Source: Propionibacteriaceae bacterium (lineage in GTDB: Bacteria; Actinomycetota; Actinomycetes; Propionibacteriales; Propionibacteriaceae). From it: DNA of 44,360 bases. The stretch covers positions 1 through 44,360 of the forward strand of contig WRIC01000014.1 in NCBI GenBank assembly GCA_009782915.1, written 5' to 3'. The notes under the pieces were generated by a model. That model had not been told where the DNA came from. It made no database searches and saw only the letters and a program-made list of their open reading frames with translations. Positions 41,114 through 44,360 of the stretch are shown in pieces (the first letter of the stretch is position 1; each line of letters starts with the position of its first letter). Position numbers and translations under genes: made by a program.

Positions 41114-42547
41114 GTGCCCACACCCTCTACTGCTTCCGCCCTGTATTCCCAGATTCTTGACGTCGTCGGCGGGGTTGAGCCTCGCATTGCTGAGGCTATC
41201 CGTAGTGAGCTCACTGACCAGCGTGAATCCTTGAAGCTGATTGCTTCGGAGAATTATGCTTCGTTGCCTGTTCTGATGGCCATGGGTACGTGGATGTCCG
41301 ACAAGTATGCCGAGGGTACAGTTGGGCACCGCTTCTATGCGGGATGTCAGAATGTGGACACCGTGGAGGCTGTAGCCGCTGAGCATGCACGGGAGCTGTT
41401 TGGAGCTGAGTACGCGTACGTGCAACCCCACTCCGGTATCGACGCAAACCTGGTGGCGTACTGGTCAATCCTGCACAAGCGAATCGAATCGCCGACCCTG
41501 GATCGTCTGGGTGCCAAGACAGTCAATGATCTGAGCGAACCTGATTGGGAGGATCTTCGCCACGAGTTCAATGCCCAGAAGGTCATGGGGATGAGTTTGG
41601 ATGCGGGTGGGCATCTTACCCATGGGTTCCGCCACAATATCTCGGGCAAGATGTTCCAGCAGCATTCCTATGGGACCCACAAGGACACTGGTCTGATTGA
41701 TTATGATGCTCTGCGGGCGTCAGCGAAAGAGTTCAAACCGCTGATCATTGTGGCTGGGTATTCCGCTTATCCCCGCCGGGTGAATTTTGCCCTCATGAGG
41801 GAGATCGCCGATGAGGTGGGCGCCACCTTGTTTGTGGACATGGCTCACTTCGCTGGGCTCGTGGCTGGCAAGGTGTTCACTGGTGAAGAGAACCCGATCC
41901 CGTACGCCCATATTGTGGCTTCGACGACACACAAGTCTCTGCGCGGACCGCGCGGTGGGTTCGTCTTGGCAACCAAGGAGTACGCCGACTCGGTGGATAA
42001 GGGTTGCCCCATGGTCTTGGGTGGACCACTCAGTCATGTCATGGCAGCTAAGGCTCTCGCGTTTGCTGAGGCGCGTACTACTCAATTCCAGGCCTATGCA
42101 GCCCAGGTGGCGACCAACGCGAAGGCACTTGCTGAGGGGTTGCTGAAACGTGGAGTGAACCTGGTGTCGGGTGGTACGGACAACCACTTGGTGTTGTTGG
42201 ATGTGTCGAGTTTCGGTCTGACCGGTCGCCAGGCCGAATCTGCCCTGCTGGATTCGGGTGTGGTCACCAACCGCAACTCGGTCCCCCGCGATCCGAATGG
42301 CGCTTGGTATACCTCCGGGGTACGCATCGGAACCCCTGCGTTGACGAGCCGTGGTTTCAGAGAAGCCGACTTCGACGTGGTTGCTGATCTGATCACTGAA
42401 GTTCTGAAGAACACCACCCCCACCTCAACACCCAAGGGCCCCTCAAAAGCTAAGTACGTCATCGCCGATGGTGTTGCTGACCGCGTGAAATCCCGTGCTG
42501 GTGAACTGCTGGAGGCTAATCCGCTCTACCCAGGTCTGGAGCTATAG
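41114..42547 (+). CDS. glyA: Serine hydroxymethyltransferase
   Basis: 477 aa, about 55 longer than E. coli GlyA. PLP lysine in [21 protein letters not shown] and [13 protein letters not shown] are other signatures. It interconverts serine and glycine with THF, feeding methylene-THF to MetF. Extra length comes mainly from about 30 residues after YWSILHKR ([20 protein letters not shown] and on) and a C-terminal extension ending [12 protein letters not shown] start with AGGAG 6 bases upstream. Codons are ordinary, with no sign of recent transfer. Confidence 0.94.
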   Translation: MPTPSTASALYSQILDVVGGVEPRIAEAIRSELTDQRESLKLIASENYASLPVLMAMGTWMSDKYAEGTVGHRFYAGCQNVDTVEAVAAEHARELFGAEYAYVQPHSGIDANLVAYWSILHKRIESPTLDRLGAKTVNDLSEPDWEDLRHEFNAQKVMGMSLDAGGHLTHGFRHNISGKMFQQHSYGTHKDTGLIDYDALRASAKEFKPLIIVAGYSAYPRRVNFALMREIADEVGATLFVDMAHFAGLVAGKVFTGEENPIPYAHIVASTTHKSLRGPRGGFVLATKEYADSVDKGCPMVLGGPLSHVMAAKALAFAEARTTQFQAYAAQVATNAKALAEGLLKRGVNLVSGGTDNHLVLLDVSSFGLTGRQAESALLDSGVVTNRNSVPRDPNGAWYTSGVRIGTPALTSRGFREADFDVVADLITEVLKNTTPTSTPKGPSKAKYVIADGVADRVKSRAGELLEANPLYPGLEL

Positions 42548-42623
42548 GTTGCAGTAGCCCTGGATCAGGTGCCTCTCCCCTCATTGTTGTCCCTGATGTG
42601 TACGGTGCACATAGGCAGTGTGG

Positions 42624-42652
42624 TAACATCAAATCAATCATCATTGATGTTA
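42624..42652. promoter_or_regulatory. Palindromic operator upstream of vapBC
   Basis: TAACATCAA (42624-42632), 11-bp spacer, TTGATGTTA (42644-42652): perfect 9-bp arms ending 15 bp before the vapB start. This is the expected form and place of an autoregulatory VapBC site. TAACAT may double as a -10. Confidence 0.65.
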
Positions 42653-42667
42653 GCCTTGGAGGAGATC

Positions 42668-42853
42668 ATGCGGACAACTATTACTGTGGAGGACACTCTG
42701 TTTGCTGAAGCACAGCGCATCACTCGTGTGAAGAGACCCTCAGAATTGTTCAACCTGAGCTTGGAGGCTCTGATCCGCCAAGAAAGCGCAAAGCGACTGT
42801 CAGCCCTTGGTGGATCTATTCCAGAGTTCAAGACTCCCCCCAGGAATCGGTAA
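42668..42853 (+). CDS. vapB: VapB-type antitoxin
   Basis: 61 aa. MRTTITVEDTLFAEAQRITR is a ribbon-helix-helix DNA-binding N-terminus of the VapB type; the short C-terminal tail (SIPEFKTPPRNR) would wrap the toxin. GGAGG lies 6 bases before the ATG; longer in-frame starts would cross the operator. Its TAA stop shares one base with the vapC ATG, so the pair is coupled. Confidence 0.85.
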   Translation: MRTTITVEDTLFAEAQRITRVKRPSELFNLSLEALIRQESAKRLSALGGSIPEFKTPPRNR

Positions 42854-43227
42854 TGACATCTGTTCTGGTGGACACCTCGGTCTGGAGTGAACACTTTCGA
42901 CAATCACAACCAGCTCTCACCGGGCTACTCGAATCTGGACTTGCTCTCACCCATGATCTCATCATCGAAGAACTAGCACTCAGCTTTACTGCCCGCCACA
43001 TGTTTATTCTGAAAGACATTTCCCAACTCGAGGTGCTACCGACAGCCAGCAGAGAGGAGTACCTCGCTTTCGTTGCGAGTCATAACATCACTGGTCGTCG
43101 AATCGGTTGCGTCGACACCCACTTGCTCATATCTTGTGCGCTCAGCCATGCCAGGATCTGGACCCTCGACAAGCATCTCACCCAAGCAGCCCAAGACTGT
43201 GGCATGACGGTCTTCCCTGCCTCATAG
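42853..43227 (+). CDS. vapC: VapC-type PIN-domain toxin ribonuclease
   Basis: 124 aa. PIN acidic residues are D7 (LVDTSVW), E39/E40 (IIEEL), D88 (GCVDTHLL) and D106 (LDKHL), all expected for a metal-dependent ribonuclease. VapC toxins cut tRNA or rRNA when VapB is degraded. The active site appears intact, so this should be a working system. Isolated module between glyA and the recQ-like gene. Confidence 0.88.
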   Translation: MTSVLVDTSVWSEHFRQSQPALTGLLESGLALTHDLIIEELALSFTARHMFILKDISQLEVLPTASREEYLAFVASHNITGRRIGCVDTHLLISCALSHARIWTLDKHLTQAAQDCGMTVFPAS

Positions 43228-43331
43228 CGTACTGATTCTTCATCCTCCACCCGCACAGCGCTGGTGACCATCACGACTGATAGAAATGTCAGAGCCCACT
43301 CGTATCCTTGAGACCGACTGAGGGGAACCGA

Positions 43332-44360
43332 ATGACAACAGAACTAACAAGGGAATCAGACCTGAAAAATGATGCCCTGGAGATACTTCGCGTACTGACT
43401 GGGCGTGTGGATGCACAATTCCATCAGGGGCAGTGGGAAGCGATTGAAGCCCTGGTGGTGGGAAAAAACCGTGTCCTGGTGGTTCAGAAAACTGGGTGGG
43501 GAAAGTCGGCGGTGTATTTCATTGCAAGTCTCCTTCGGCGAAGCCATGGTTGTGGGCCTGCGCTGATCGTTTCGCCTTTGCTGGCGTTGATGCGCGACCA
43601 GGTTGAGGCTGCTGGGCGTGCAGGGGTACGCGCAGCCACGATCAACTCCTCTAATCCCACTGATTGGGCTGAGATTGTTGACGACATCAACGCCAACAAC
43701 ATCGATGTTCTTCTCATCTCCCCCGAACGACTCATCAACCCGAAGTTTCGAGAAAACCAATTACCGCAGTTGATGGATTCTGTTGGTCTAGTGGTCATTG
43801 ACGAAGCTCACTGCATCAGCGATTGGGGTCATGATTTCCGACCCGACTATCGACGCATCCGCGACCTTCTAGCCCAGCTCCCCGAGCAAACACCAGTACT
43901 GGCAACAACAGCAACAGCGAATTCTCGCGTGATCACTGACATCGAAGAGCAGATCGGTGGGGGACTCTACGAGGTGGTGACTATTCGAGGCCCTCTGGCC
44001 CGTGACTCTCTTCGCCTGGGTGTGCTCGAGTTGCCCGACCACTCCCAGCGGCTCGCTTGGCTAGCTGAACATCTCGACGAACTCCCCGGCAGCGGCATCA
44101 TCTACTGCCTGACCGTAGCGGGCGCTGAGGACACTGCGTCGTTCCTCAGCGGTGTCGGCCACAAGGTTCTCCCCTACACCGGACGTACAGACGACGCTGA
44201 TCGGCAATCCGCAGAAGTTGCCCTCAAGGCCAACAGTGTCAAGGCTCTTGCCGCTACCTCCGCCCTGGGCATGGGTTTCGACAAACCCGACCTGGGGTTC
44301 ATCATCCCCCTGGGTGCGCCAAGTTCGCCCGTGGCCTCCTACCAGCAGGCCGGGCGGGCG
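43332..44360 (+). CDS. RecQ-family ATP-dependent DNA helicase, 5' part (runs off the right edge)
   Basis: 343 codons are open to the window end. Walker A is QKTGWGKSAVYF, motif II DEAHCISDWGHDFRPDY (diagnostic RecQ), motif III TATAN, and the last visible residues QQAGRA start motif VI. GAGGGG precedes the ATG by 7 bases. RecQ helicases unwind 3'-tailed DNA in recombination and repair. The C-terminal domains, which would show whether this is true RecQ or the longer actinobacterial variant, are outside the window. Confidence 0.85.
   Translation, partial: MTTELTRESDLKNDALEILRVLTGRVDAQFHQGQWEAIEALVVGKNRVLVVQKTGWGKSAVYFIASLLRRSHGCGPALIVSPLLALMRDQVEAAGRAGVRAATINSSNPTDWAEIVDDINANNIDVLLISPERLINPKFRENQLPQLMDSVGLVVIDEAHCISDWGHDFRPDYRRIRDLLAQLPEQTPVLATTATANSRVITDIEEQIGGGLYEVVTIRGPLARDSLRLGVLELPDHSQRLAWLAEHLDELPGSGIIYCLTVAGAEDTASFLSGVGHKVLPYTGRTDDADRQSAEVALKANSVKALAATSALGMGFDKPDLGFIIPLGAPSSPVASYQQAGRA

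Noticed and set aside
1-44360. Apparent abundance of GTACG/CGTAC as a possible uptake or signal sequence
   Set aside because: A partial hand count gave about 2 per kb in 1-6600, near expectation, and more in 10000-12000. Not convincing without a full count.
42624-44360. Defence island built from VapBC and the RecQ-like helicase
   Set aside because: VapBC and the helicase have separate start signals and no other defence genes are seen. The helicase is cut by the window edge, so nothing more can be argued.

Overview
The window looks like the chromosome of a mid-GC actinobacterium, most likely in or near the Propionibacteriaceae. That is inferred from the 16S rRNA fragment, a WhiB regulator, a class II DAHP synthase, DUF3040 and DUF3499 proteins, menaquinone genes, and gene neighbourhoods that match known mycobacterial clusters (metF-idsA-pknL-aroG-plsC-DUF3040, and the whiB2/manC/DUF3499/TobH-like region). 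Almost all of it is ordinary, dense, mostly minus-strand chromosome. No phage, integron, transposase, CRISPR array or tRNA was seen.

Layout. 1-346: 5' end of a 16S rRNA gene (minus), followed by its leader and tandem promoters up to about 800. 927-5634: helD (RNA polymerase recycling ATPase), then metF, a polyprenyl diphosphate synthase and a ThiE-like barrel in one minus-strand operon. 5782-11992: PASTA-domain Ser/Thr kinase, metallo-beta-lactamase-fold protein, threonine aldolase, class II DAHP synthase, PlsC-like acyltransferase and DUF3040 protein. 12058-14450: a palindrome plus tandem repeat array, then two secreted coiled-coil peptidoglycan hydrolases (NlpC/P60 and M23) that look like domain-swapped paralogues. 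14642-19385: menaquinone operon menE-menA-menC-menD with overlapping genes. 19439-21588: small membrane protein, lipoprotein, CPBP protease and SprT-like protein. 21575-30363: aroQ, TobH-like SIS protein, Trm112, DUF3499, degenerate zincin, DUF5719, large glycosyltransferase, WhiB, small membrane protein and manC, probably a cell-envelope mannose/glycan and division-linked region. 30428-32946: two paralogous DivIVA-like coiled-coil proteins. 33056-38203: mfd, a cluster of REP-like palindromes, pth and rplY.

38304-44360 is the accessory-looking part: a small membrane protein, a potassium-channel pseudogene that lost its centre, a structured element with 33-bp perfect inverted arms, a protein that resembles cadmium/beta-type carbonic anhydrases, an acetate/succinate transporter, glyA, a VapBC toxin-antitoxin pair with a clear operator-like palindrome, and the start of a RecQ-family helicase cut by the window edge.

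Two patterns cut across the window. First, at least ten genes have a TANNNT -10 hexamer exactly 6 or 7 bases before the start codon and no Shine-Dalgarno sequence, so leaderless transcription appears common. Second, a REP-like palindrome (CCCTGCG-N6/7-CGCAGGG and relatives) recurs in two intergenic regions and in one case has been extended into a 22-bp tandem array. All functional calls rest on reading motifs by eye; no database search was possible.
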